This document shows positions 1-8,125 of a stretch of 64,000 bases of DNA, in pieces. Source of the stretch: JAYWXI01 sp036016955. Lineage in GTDB: Bacteria; Bacteroidota; Bacteroidia; Flavobacteriales; Weeksellaceae. The position numbers and the translations under genes were made by a program. The stretch spans positions 124,001 through 188,000 of the forward strand of contig NZ_JAYWXI010000001.1 in the NCBI RefSeq assembly GCF_036016955.1, written 5' to 3'. Position 1 is the stretch's first letter; each line of letters opens with the position of its first letter. The notes under the pieces are model-generated. The model did not search any database and had not been told where the DNA came from. It saw only the letters and a program-made list of their open reading frames with translations.

Positions 1-31
1 CTCATCTAAATTTTGTTTTGGGGCGTTTTTC

Positions 32-1108
32 TTAGGCTCCGACTAATAGAATCACGGCTCCTGTAATCACCAAATTCAGTAATGCCAAAGGGATAAGGGT
101 CTTCCATCCCAAATGCATGAGTTGGTCGTAGCGGAATCTCGGAATAGTCCAACGAATCCACATGAATATCAAGATGCCGATGACCGACTTACTTAGTAGG
201 GCGATAACGCTCAATACGGCTGCAGTGTTCTGTCCCCAGTTTTCAGTAACCCATTGGATGCCAGGATAGTTGAAGCCTCCGAAGAACAAGGTGGCGATCA
301 AAGTATTGGCAATAAACATATTGACGTACTCCCCAAACATGTACATCCCGAAGTTCATGGAAGAATATTCGGTCATATGCCCGTTCACCAATTCGGATTC
401 GCATTCCGGAAGGTCAAAAGGATGGCGGTTGGTTTCTGCAAGCGCAGCCACTACAAAAATGATGAAAGCCAACGGTTGGTAGAAAATATTCCAATTGAAC
501 CCATCGGCATTAAACAATCCCCAAAGTTTTCCGCTTCCTTGGTCGGCTACAATTTGGTTAAGGCTTAAACTCGAACTCATCATAATGATGGAAAGAAGGG
601 CTAAGCCCATGGCCAATTCGTAAGAAATCATTTGGGAGGAAGCACGGATGGCTCCAAGCAAAGAGTATTTGTTGTTTGAGGCCCATCCACCAATCATGGT
701 GCCATAGACGCCTACGGAAACCATGGCAATAAGGAACAAGACGCCAACGTTAATATCGGCAACTTGTAGTGCAAAATCTTCTCCTCCAATATTGACAGCA
801 CTTCCCCAAGGAATTACCGAGCCGGTAATCAAGGAGATAAACATGGTAAGGGCAGGCCCTAAAATGAAGAGAAATTTATCGGCACTGGAAGGGATGAATC
901 CTTCTTTGAAAAAGAGTTTTCCGCCGTCAGCCAATGGTTGCAAAAGACCGAAGATACCAGCTCTGTTAGGGCCTATACGGTCTTGAAGTGCAGCGGCCAC
1001 TTTACGTTCCCCCCATGTGGAGTAGGCTGCAACGCCCAAAGAAACGGCAAAGAGGGATACAACGAGTATGATTTTAAAAACTAATGGATCCATCGGATGT
1101 AAGTTCAA
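32..1108 (-). CDS. nuoH: NADH-quinone oxidoreductase subunit H (complex I, membrane arm)
   Basis: A 358-residue polytopic membrane protein with about eight hydrophobic segments. NuoH sits where the peripheral arm of complex I joins the membrane arm and lines the quinone pocket. Family hallmarks visible: GERKVAAALQDRIGPNRAG near residue 32, then LLQPLADGGKLFFKE, and ETNRHPFDLPECESELV near residue 225, whose acidic residues are conserved in the quinone-proton coupling region. Full length for the family. It follows nuoG after 38 bases and is the last gene of the operon inside the window; nuoI and later subunits would be expected beyond the left edge. Confidence 0.97.
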   Translation of the reverse strand: MNLHPMDPLVFKIILVVSLFAVSLGVAAYSTWGERKVAAALQDRIGPNRAGIFGLLQPLADGGKLFFKEGFIPSSADKFLFILGPALTMFISLITGSVIPWGSAVNIGGEDFALQVADINVGVLFLIAMVSVGVYGTMIGGWASNNKYSLLGAIRASSQMISYELAMGLALLSIIMMSSSLSLNQIVADQGSGKLWGLFNADGFNWNIFYQPLAFIIFVVAALAETNRHPFDLPECESELVNGHMTEYSSMNFGMYMFGEYVNMFIANTLIATLFFGGFNYPGIQWVTENWGQNTAAVLSVIALLSKSVIGILIFMWIRWTIPRFRYDQLMHLGWKTLIPLALLNLVITGAVILLVGA

Positions 1109-1146
1109 ATATTATGTTTTAATTCTACTGCTTTAACGTTTGGAGG

Positions 1147-2166
1147 CTAAATAATCTTATCGCCTTGTTGGTTTTTATCTTCGGAAGAGATTTGCTTAGC
1201 CTCTTTGTTGTCGATTTGACGGAGATAGTTTTCCGGTTTTTCGTAGTGGTTCAAAGAGATAACCGAATGGCGGTCGATCGATCTAGGGCCTTCGATGGTC
1301 CAAAGGGACGGATCTTTCTTTTCGAAACGGCATTCGTTGCAAATCCAACTTTCGGCTTCTCCGTATTGGTCTTGCCTTGTGGTTACCCGAATAATCTCTT
1401 CGCCTTTCATCCAAAGTACGGCTTTACCCGAGCATTTGCTGCATTGGCAAGAGGCATTAACGGGCTTGGTAAACCATACTCTGCTGGCAAACCTGGAGGT
1501 TCGATCGGTCAATGCCCCTACAGGACACACGTCAATCACGTTACCGTAGAAATCGTTGTCCAAGGCCTTATTCAGGTAGGTGGAGATTTCTGCATGGTCG
1601 CCACGGAAAAGAATCCCGTGTTCCCGTTTTTCGGTCAGTTGATTGGCTGCTAATACGCATCTTGCACAAAGAATGCAACGGTTCATGTGGAGCTTGATGT
1701 AAGGCCCGATGTCTTCGGGTTCAAACGTTCTTCTCTCAAATTCGGTTCGGGTGGACTCCACGCCGTGCTCGTACCCGAGGTCTTGCAGATGGCATTCTCC
1801 GGCTTGATCGCATACGGGACAATCCAAAGGATGGTTGATAAGCAAAAATTCGGTAACGGCTTTGCGGGCGCTTTGCGTCCGTTCGGAGGTTAGGTTTTTA
1901 ATTTCCATTCCGTCCATAACGGTTGTCCGACAGCTTGCCACTAATTTCGGCATTGGTCTGGGGTCGGCATCCGAACCTTTGGATACCTCTACCAAACACG
2001 TTCGGCATCGCCCTCCGCTGGATTCCAGAGGTTTGTAATAACACATTGCAGGCGGTACGGAGGCGCCTCCGATTTGCCTTGCGGCTTCCAATATGGTAGT
2101 TCCGGGAGCCACTTCGGTGGTCTGTCCGTCAACGGTTACTTTAAATTTTTTAACTTCTTCGCTCAT
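1147..2166 (-). CDS. nuoG: NADH-quinone oxidoreductase subunit G, short form
   Basis: A 339-residue iron-sulfur subunit of the complex I peripheral arm. The N-terminus is a [2Fe-2S] ferredoxin fold (CYYKPLESSGGRCRTC, residues about 42-57). Next comes the His/Cys [4Fe-4S] motif HPLDCPVCDQAGEC (about 112-125), then NRCILCARCV and CPVGALTD. A last cysteine group, CQCSKC with CNEC downstream, could hold another [4Fe-4S] cluster. The protein stops near there, so the large C-terminal molybdopterin-type domain of E. coli NuoG (about 900 residues) is absent. From family knowledge, short NuoG proteins are common in Flavobacteria, so this is not read as a broken gene. Start is ATG at 2166. Confidence 0.93.
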   Translation of the reverse strand: MSEEVKKFKVTVDGQTTEVAPGTTILEAARQIGGASVPPAMCYYKPLESSGGRCRTCLVEVSKGSDADPRPMPKLVASCRTTVMDGMEIKNLTSERTQSARKAVTEFLLINHPLDCPVCDQAGECHLQDLGYEHGVESTRTEFERRTFEPEDIGPYIKLHMNRCILCARCVLAANQLTEKREHGILFRGDHAEISTYLNKALDNDFYGNVIDVCPVGALTDRTSRFASRVWFTKPVNASCQCSKCSGKAVLWMKGEEIIRVTTRQDQYGEAESWICNECRFEKKDPSLWTIEGPRSIDRHSVISLNHYEKPENYLRQIDNKEAKQISSEDKNQQGDKII

Positions 2167-2201
2167 AGCTCTGCTTTTTGCCTTTTGCCACAGCTTTAGG
2201 C

Positions 2202-3026
2202 TTATTTGTTTTTCTTTGTGTTAAATGTATAACCTATCCCGAAATTAATTTGGGCAAAGGCAAAATCTTGTAATGCCTTGTCGGGTTTGTTATTCAATGT
2301 GGTTTTGATATCGGGCATATTGATGTAGCCAAACTTTCCTTCCACACGGGCAAGAAAATGCTTCCATACTACGAAATTAAGACTGGTTCTGGCATCCAGT
2401 CCGAAACCGGCCAAATGGAAACGGTCGCTTCGTGCATTATCATGCAGGGTGATATTGGATTTCGGGATTAAGACGCCGGCACCGGCACCATAGGCCCAAA
2501 CGATATCAAATTTTTCCTTATCCATTATTTTCTTGTGCTTTTCCAGTCCCAAATTGACGTAATTCAATCCATCCGTATGCTCAAAGGTAAGAAACTGGCG
2601 GTCGCTAAGGTCTACTTTTCCTTCTTTTACCATAGCGGCATACACCGGGTCGGAAATCTTTCCGGAAAAGTCTACGGTTTGGTTTTGATCCATCACGTAT
2701 TTCATATGATCCAACGAGAGAACCAAAGCCACGCGATCGCTTACAAAATAACCGATTTTGGCATTGGTCTGAGGGATGGTTACTTTAGTTGGATGGAAAT
2801 AGGTTCCCACGCTGAAAGGCGTTTGACGGTCGTGTGCCACCACCTTATGCAGAGTGAAATCGTAGCCGTCTCCTTTGAAACGAATGTCAGAATTGCTGTA
2901 AAGAGCCTGATTCCATCCCCAAAACAAAAACATTTGTCCTTTTTGGGCAAAAGGCTCTTGGGCAATACCCCAAACCGAAAATAAGGATAAGAGCAATAAT
3001 GTAAAAGAACGCTTCACTTTCATCAC
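2202..3026 (-). CDS. Secreted/outer-membrane beta-barrel-like protein inside the nuo operon
   Basis: A 274-residue protein with an N-terminal signal peptide (charged MMKVKR, hydrophobic run, WGIAQ as likely cleavage site). The rest has alternating hydrophobic/aromatic stretches (KIGYFVSDRVALVLSLDHMKYV) and ends in INFGIGYTFNTKKNK, typical of Bacteroidota outer-membrane barrels with an aromatic residue near the C-terminus. No catalytic motif is seen. It lies 35 bases upstream of nuoG and 24 bases downstream of nuoF in the same direction, so it is very probably co-transcribed with complex I. No known complex I subunit resembles it. Function unknown. Confidence 0.75.
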   Translation of the reverse strand: MMKVKRSFTLLLLSLFSVWGIAQEPFAQKGQMFLFWGWNQALYSNSDIRFKGDGYDFTLHKVVAHDRQTPFSVGTYFHPTKVTIPQTNAKIGYFVSDRVALVLSLDHMKYVMDQNQTVDFSGKISDPVYAAMVKEGKVDLSDRQFLTFEHTDGLNYVNLGLEKHKKIMDKEKFDIVWAYGAGAGVLIPKSNITLHDNARSDRFHLAGFGLDARTSLNFVVWKHFLARVEGKFGYINMPDIKTTLNNKPDKALQDFAFAQINFGIGYTFNTKKNK

Positions 3027-3050
3027 TGAGGATTATTTGGTTTTCAAAAT

Positions 3051-4409
3051 TTAAGCTTCACCTGTTTTGGCAGGAATGGGATCTGCATAATTGGCGATGC
3101 CGTAATTTTGTTTTTGGCATAATTCCGGGTTTTTAACGTGCCACTCGAATTCGTCACGGAAATGACGTATGGCCGCTGCTACCGGCCAAGCCGCGGCATC
3201 CCCTAGAGGACAAATGGTATTCCCTTCGATTTTGCTCTGGATGTCCCAAAGCAAGTCGATGTCTTCCATGGTGCCTTTACCGGATTCTATTTTTTTCAAT
3301 ATTTTGTACATCCAGCCCGTACCTTCACGGCAAGGGGTGCACTGCCCGCAACTCTCGTGATTGTAAAATCTTGCAAGGGTCATGGTATGCTCCACGATGC
3401 ACTGATCTTCGTCTAGTACGATAAATCCTCCCGATCCCATCATGGTTCCGGTAGCGAATCCGCCTTCGGCTAAAGATTCGTAGTTCATGTATCGAGGTTC
3501 TCCATTAACAGTTTTCAATAGAAGGTTGGCTGGCACAATTGGCACGGAACTTCCTCCTGGAATACAGGCTTTCAGTTTTTTTCCGTTTTTGATACCACCG
3601 CAATAGTCTTCAGAATAAATGAAATCTTCGACGGTAATGGTCATGTCGATTTCATAAACGCCGGGTTTGTTGATATTACCACAGGCGGAAATCAATTTGG
3701 TTCCGGTAGAGCGTCCGACTCCTATTTTGGCGTATTCGGCACCGGTAATATCTATAATTGGAACAACCGCTGCGATGGTTTCCACGTTGTTGACCACCGT
3801 AGGTCTTTCCCAAAGCCCTTTCACAGCAGGAAAAGGAGGTTTTAATCTAGGGTTTCCGCGTTTTCCTTCCAACGATTCCAAAAGAGCGGTTTCTTCGCCA
3901 CAGATGTAGGCTCCTCCACCTCGTTGGACGTATATTTCCAAATCAAAGCCTGTTCCTAGAATGTTTTTGCCCAAAAAGCCGGCTTGTTTGGCTTCTTCAA
4001 TGGCTTGTTCCAAAATATCGGGAATCCAAGAATATTCTCCTCGGATGTAAATATAAGAAACGTTCGACCCCAAGGCGTAAGAGGAAATCAGCATCCCTTC
4101 AATGAGAAGGTGAGGGATGTACTCCATCAAATAACGGTCTTTGAAGGTGCCGGGCTCGGACTCGTCCGCATTAACCACCAAGTGTCTTGGGACGCCTTCC
4201 GGTTTGGCCAAAAAACTCCATTTCATTCCCGTAGGAAATCCGGCCCCACCACGTCCTCTGAGCCCAGAAGTCTTTACTTCTTCCACAATTTGCTCGGGAG
4301 TCATTTTCAGGGCTTTTTCCGCCGCTTGGTAACCGCCTTGTTTGCGGTAAACCTCAAAGTAGCGGATTCCTTCTACATGGGCATCTTTAAGTAAAAGCTT
4401 TTTACTCAT
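3051..4409 (-). CDS. nuoF: NADH-quinone oxidoreductase subunit F (NADH/FMN-binding)
   Basis: About 452 residues. NuoF oxidises NADH on FMN and passes electrons to a [4Fe-4S] cluster. Visible: the NADH/FMN loop GRGGAGFPTGMKWSF (about residue 50), CGEETALLESLEGKRG, and the cluster ligands SCGQCTPCREG with the later cysteine in NTICPLGD. The start is placed at ATG 4409 (MSKKLLL). The frame is open to 4451, but that longer start would run further into nuoE, which ends at 4421, and adds residues unlike the family. Follows nuoE by 11 bases. Confidence 0.96.
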   Translation of the reverse strand: MSKKLLLKDAHVEGIRYFEVYRKQGGYQAAEKALKMTPEQIVEEVKTSGLRGRGGAGFPTGMKWSFLAKPEGVPRHLVVNADESEPGTFKDRYLMEYIPHLLIEGMLISSYALGSNVSYIYIRGEYSWIPDILEQAIEEAKQAGFLGKNILGTGFDLEIYVQRGGGAYICGEETALLESLEGKRGNPRLKPPFPAVKGLWERPTVVNNVETIAAVVPIIDITGAEYAKIGVGRSTGTKLISACGNINKPGVYEIDMTITVEDFIYSEDYCGGIKNGKKLKACIPGGSSVPIVPANLLLKTVNGEPRYMNYESLAEGGFATGTMMGSGGFIVLDEDQCIVEHTMTLARFYNHESCGQCTPCREGTGWMYKILKKIESGKGTMEDIDLLWDIQSKIEGNTICPLGDAAAWPVAAAIRHFRDEFEWHVKNPELCQKQNYGIANYADPIPAKTGEA

Positions 4410-4420
4410 TTTATATCTGA

Positions 4421-4930
4421 TTAATCCAAAGCAACGGCTCCTTGACGGCAAAGTTCAAGAATTTCGTCAACTTTTTCAATGGTTAAATTTTCGTGATAAA
4501 ATTTGCCTAATTGCATCATCGGCGCATAACCGCAAGCACCAAGACATTCGGCGGGCTTCAATGTAAAAAGTCCGTCTTCGGTAGTTTCTCCGTCTTTGAT
4601 GTTGAGTTTGGTGCGGATGTGATCGAGGATTTTTTCGCTCCCGGAAATCATACAAGGCCCAGTCCGGCAAACTTCCAAAACGTATTTCCCTACCGGTTTC
4701 ATGTTGAACATGGTGTAAAAAGTCGCCACTTCGTAAACTTCAATCGGTTTAATATCAAGAAGTTGGGCGACGTAATCCATGACGGGAATATCCAACCATC
4801 CGCCAAATTCTTTTTGGGCAAGATGAAGAACCGGAATAAGAGCCGATTTTTGACGGCCTTCGGGGTATCTCGCGATAATTTTATGTACCTGCTCTAAAAC
4901 TTCAGGTCTGAAAGCAATAGTTTCGCTCAT
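4421..4930 (-). CDS. nuoE: NADH-quinone oxidoreductase subunit E ([2Fe-2S] protein)
   Basis: A 169-residue thioredoxin-fold [2Fe-2S] subunit that works with NuoF in the NADH dehydrogenase module. The four cysteine ligands are in CRTGPC (about residues 88-93) and CLGACGYAP (about 129-137), with the spacing expected of the family. YEVATFYTMFNMKPVGKY is a typical NuoE stretch. Length is normal. It lies between nuoD and nuoF in the operon. Confidence 0.96.
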   Translation of the reverse strand: MSETIAFRPEVLEQVHKIIARYPEGRQKSALIPVLHLAQKEFGGWLDIPVMDYVAQLLDIKPIEVYEVATFYTMFNMKPVGKYVLEVCRTGPCMISGSEKILDHIRTKLNIKDGETTEDGLFTLKPAECLGACGYAPMMQLGKFYHENLTIEKVDEILELCRQGAVALD

Positions 4931-4993
4931 TTTATTTAAGTTAAGAACTTCCGCAATAGCGAGGCGTTCTGTTTTTGGGTTAGAAAATCAATT

Positions 4994-6217
4994 TTAGGCG
5001 TCCAATTCGCCTGCGATGACGTTCATTGAACACATGGTTAATACCGCATCGGAAATCAGTGCCCCTTTGATCATCTCAGGGTAGGCTTGGTAATAAATGA
5101 AGCAAGGTCTTCTGAAATGCAGACGGTAAGGGCTTCGACCTCCGTCGCTAACCAGATAGAATCCCAATTCTCCGTTACCGCCTTCCACACAGTGATAGAC
5201 TTCACCGGTAGGGATTTCGGTTTCTCCCATTACGATTTTGAAATGGTAAATCAAGGCTTCCATTTTACTATAAACGTCCGCTTTTTCAGGGAGATAAAAT
5301 TCGGGAACATCTGCATGGTAAGGCCCTTCAGGAAGATTTTTATAGGCTTGTTCAATAATTTTCAAACTCTCCCATACTTCCTGCTGACGTACCATGAAAC
5401 GATCGTAAGTGTCACCCGACGTTCCGATAGGAATGGCAAAGTCAAAATCCTGATAAGAAGAATAAGGCTGTGCGACCCGAACGTCATAGTCTACCCCGCT
5501 AGCCCGAAGATTAGGGCCGGTGAAGGAATAGTTGAGCGCCCGTTCAGCCGAGATGGCTCCTGCATTGATGCATCGATCCATGAAAATTCGGTTTCGTTCG
5601 TTCAGCGTGCAGAATTCCCCCCATATTTTCGGGAATTTTTTAAGCCAGTTTTGGAGTAATTCGTGAAATTTCGGGGTGAAATCCCTCTCAAAACCACCGA
5701 TACGGCCCATATTCGTGGTCATCCTTGCGCCGCAAATTTGCTCGTACATATCGTAGATGGCTTCACGTTCACGGAAGAGATAGGTTAGTCCGGTAATGGC
5801 TCCGGCATCCATGGCGGTTACCCCATTGCAGACCATATGATCGGCAATCCGAGCCAACTCCATGAGAATTACCCTCATATAATCCACCCGTTTGGGAACC
5901 TCACAGCCGATGAGTTTCTCCACGGTCATGTGCCAACCCATGTTGTTAATGGGAGCGGAGCAATAATTCAAACGGTCGGTTAGAGTAGTAATCTGCGCAA
6001 AATTACGCCTTTCGGCTATTTTCTCGAAAGCACGGTGGATATAACCTACGGTTTGTTCCGAATGCAGAATGCGTTCGCCATCCATGGTAAGCACATTTTC
6101 GAAAATCCCGTGGGTTGCAGGGTGGGTCGGCCCTAAATTCAGGGTGTAGAGCTGACCGTCAATCTGCTCCTTGCTATCGTATTGGCTGATTATATTTGAT
6201 AATGCGTTGTCTTTCAT
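4994..6217 (-). CDS. nuoD: NADH-quinone oxidoreductase subunit D (49 kDa subunit)
   Basis: A 407-residue quinone-pocket subunit related to NiFe-hydrogenase large subunits. Recognisable from LNLGPTHPATHGIFENVLTMDGE near the N-terminus (HPATHG carries the quinone-site histidine), GYIHRAFEKIAERR, and the C-terminal RLHFRRPCFIYYQAYPEMIKG. Full length for a stand-alone NuoD; it is not fused to NuoC as in E. coli. Between nuoC and nuoE in the operon. Confidence 0.97.
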   Translation of the reverse strand: MKDNALSNIISQYDSKEQIDGQLYTLNLGPTHPATHGIFENVLTMDGERILHSEQTVGYIHRAFEKIAERRNFAQITTLTDRLNYCSAPINNMGWHMTVEKLIGCEVPKRVDYMRVILMELARIADHMVCNGVTAMDAGAITGLTYLFREREAIYDMYEQICGARMTTNMGRIGGFERDFTPKFHELLQNWLKKFPKIWGEFCTLNERNRIFMDRCINAGAISAERALNYSFTGPNLRASGVDYDVRVAQPYSSYQDFDFAIPIGTSGDTYDRFMVRQQEVWESLKIIEQAYKNLPEGPYHADVPEFYLPEKADVYSKMEALIYHFKIVMGETEIPTGEVYHCVEGGNGELGFYLVSDGGRSPYRLHFRRPCFIYYQAYPEMIKGALISDAVLTMCSMNVIAGELDA

Positions 6218-6282
6218 AATGTATGGATTAGAGCTCTGAAATACGTTTTAGGTTCTGTTTTCCTTTCGTATTCAAACGTTTT

Positions 6283-6777
6283 TTAGCGACCGAACATTTT
6301 ATCGTCCTTATCGGTTCGCGTGCCGTCTTCCAGTTGGTATTGTTTCAACATAGGGTGGTACCCTAAATCTTCCATATTGAGGATTGCGCGCAAATCGGGA
6401 TGTCCCTTAAATCGGATGCCGAAAAAATCGAACGTTTCGCGCTCCATCCAGTTGGCTCCGGAAAATAAATCCGTAACGGTGTCGAATTCCGCTTCGTCCT
6501 TGGAGGCGAAAGCCTTGATTCTCAATCGGAAGTTTTCCACCATGTTATGCAAGTGGTAGATGACACCGAGTTCTTTCTCCTTATTATCGGGGTAGTGAAT
6601 TCCCGTAAGGTCCGTCAAGAAGATGAATCCCAAAGAAGAATCCTTCAAATGATGGATAATCTTTTTTACGTCCTCTTTTTTCACTTCAAGGGTGAGTAGG
6701 TCGTAGGGCTCCGACGCATGGAGAACGCTGTCGGGGAACTCCCTCTTTATAGCTTCTAAAACAAATTCTTTTGTCAT
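6283..6777 (-). CDS. nuoC: NADH-quinone oxidoreductase subunit C (30 kDa subunit)
   Basis: About 164 residues from ATG 6777 (MTKEFVLEAI); the frame is open to 6795, but the extra residues are unlikely. The family signature region is present as ERETFDFFGIRFKGHPDLRAIL (residues about 108-130), and SLGFIFLTDLTGIHYPD is also typical. A peripheral-arm subunit contacting NuoD and NuoB. A separate gene from nuoD, as usual in Bacteroidota. Confidence 0.94.
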   Translation of the reverse strand: MTKEFVLEAIKREFPDSVLHASEPYDLLTLEVKKEDVKKIIHHLKDSSLGFIFLTDLTGIHYPDNKEKELGVIYHLHNMVENFRLRIKAFASKDEAEFDTVTDLFSGANWMERETFDFFGIRFKGHPDLRAILNMEDLGYHPMLKQYQLEDGTRTDKDDKMFGR

Positions 6778-6834
6778 ATTTTTATTCAAAATCAATATTC
6801 TCTTTACGTTACTACAGCTTAAGAGAATATGAAA

Positions 6835-7392
6835 TTATTTTATTCCGTACGATTCCAATAGTGCTTGATATTCCGGAGAATCTCTTCTGCGGATGCTTTC
6901 GCTTTCGGCCAAAGCCTGAACCTGCATCACTCCTTCGATAATCTGCTCGGGGCGAGGCGGACATCCGGGAACATAAACGTCTACCGGAATGATTTTATCA
7001 ATGCCCTGCAAAACCGAATAGGTGTCGAATATCCCTCCGCTGGAAGCACATGCGCCAACAGCAACCACCCATCGGGGTTCTGCCATTTGTGTGTAGACCT
7101 GTTTGAGAACGGGGGCTAGTTTCTTCGAAATGGTGCCGCAGACCATCATCATATCCGCATGCCGCGGGGAAAAAGAGTTTCGTTCCATTCCGAAACGCGA
7201 AGCATCATACGTAGGGTTAAGAACCGCCATGAACTCGATACCGCAGCAGGAAGTCGCAAAAGGAAGTGGCCAAAGAGAATATTTTCTGGCCATTCCGATA
7301 ACGCTGCTCAGTTTGGTAACAAAGAACCCTTCGCCCTCGTACCCTTCGGGCGGTTGGGCGTCCATTCTTACTACAGGTTTTATATCTGACAT
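6835..7392 (-). CDS. nuoB: NADH-quinone oxidoreductase subunit B (PSST, cluster N2)
   Basis: A 185-residue subunit holding the terminal [4Fe-4S] cluster N2 that reduces quinone. The ligands are visible: the tandem cysteines in FATSCCGIEFMA (about residues 47-58), the cysteine in AVGACASSGG (about 112) and VPGCPPRPEQ (about 140). Length and spacing are normal. Second gene of the operon, between nuoA and nuoC. Confidence 0.97.
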   Translation of the reverse strand: MSDIKPVVRMDAQPPEGYEGEGFFVTKLSSVIGMARKYSLWPLPFATSCCGIEFMAVLNPTYDASRFGMERNSFSPRHADMMMVCGTISKKLAPVLKQVYTQMAEPRWVVAVGACASSGGIFDTYSVLQGIDKIIPVDVYVPGCPPRPEQIIEGVMQVQALAESESIRRRDSPEYQALLESYGIK

Positions 7393-7444
7393 AGTTTGTT
7401 CGTTTAATTCAAAAAAGGGTTAGAAAATGTTTTTACAAAAAAAA

Positions 7445-7816
7445 TTATTTGTCCCAATCCAAGGCGCCTCTTTTCCAAACGTACAAAAACGCCAAGAAGA
7501 AAACAGCAACAAAGGTGAGCACCGCCATGAATCCGGCCATGCCGAATTCCCTAAAGTTAACAGCGTAGGGATAGAAGAATACAATCTCGATGTCGAACAG
7601 CACAAAGAGAATCGCAGTGAGAAAATACTTAACCGAAAACGGCGTTCTGGCGTTTCCTTCGATTTCGACACCACACTCGAAGTTATCGTTTTTTACCGTG
7701 TTTTTCTTGTTTTGTTTTGGTCCTAGAAGGTGTGTTCCTGCTATGGAAAGCAAAACAAAGCCCAACGCTACGGCTGCCTGAATGAGGATAGGAATGTAAT
7801 TTTCTGGTAAATTCAT
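7445..7816 (-). CDS. nuoA: NADH-quinone oxidoreductase subunit A
   Basis: A 123-residue protein with three membrane helices. The loop after the first helix contains NDNFECGVEIEGNARTPFSVKYF, matching the conserved NuoA/ND3 loop with its cysteine. The second helix begins with FVLFDIEIVFFYPYAV, which carries the conserved acidic residues. It is the first gene of the nuo operon: no same-strand gene lies directly upstream and a -7 box (7840-7847) is present. Confidence 0.95.
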   Translation of the reverse strand: MNLPENYIPILIQAAVALGFVLLSIAGTHLLGPKQNKKNTVKNDNFECGVEIEGNARTPFSVKYFLTAILFVLFDIEIVFFYPYAVNFREFGMAGFMAVLTFVAVFFLAFLYVWKRGALDWDK

Positions 7817-7839
7817 ACGACATGATATTTCTCAATCCG

Positions 7840-7847
7840 CAAATTTA
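7840..7847 (-). promoter_or_regulatory. Promoter -7 box of the nuo operon
   Basis: On the minus strand this reads TAAATTTG, matching the Bacteroidota -7 consensus TAnnTTTG, about 23 bases before the nuoA ATG. A clear TTTG at the -33 position is not seen. Likely the main nuo operon promoter. Confidence 0.6.
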
Positions 7848-7936
7848 AAGATTTATGAACGAACACCGAAACGAATGACCTTAAAAAAACTTTTTTGCAA
7901 TGGTTTGAAAGTCTAATTTAGAATAATTACAAATAG

Positions 7937-8125
7937 TTAAGATTGCTTCCTTTGTTTCATACGTCGCAGGACAATGAATGCCATGTAACCCATATAGAGG
8001 AAAAGCAGGCTGGTGTAAAGAATGTTTATCAAGGTGTCCATTCGTTGGTCTTCTGAACGGAAGAATGCATTGTAGAGAATGAACCCCAAGACCAAAACCG
8101 CATAGAGGAAAAGCTGTTTTTTCAT
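7937..8125 (-). CDS. Small two-helix membrane protein, unknown function
   Basis: A 62-residue protein with two hydrophobic segments (LFLYAVLVLGFILYNAFF and ILYTSLLFLYMGYMAFIVL) and a basic tail RRMKQRKQS. Its ATG overlaps the stop of the upstream acetyltransferase gene by 4 bases, so the two are translationally coupled. No family recognised. Confidence 0.65.
   Translation of the reverse strand: MKKQLFLYAVLVLGFILYNAFFRSEDQRMDTLINILYTSLLFLYMGYMAFIVLRRMKQRKQS

Noticed and set aside
5087..5659. A 190-codon + strand frame inside nuoD
   Set aside because: It lies opposite a highly conserved complex I subunit and has no promoter or recognisable domain.
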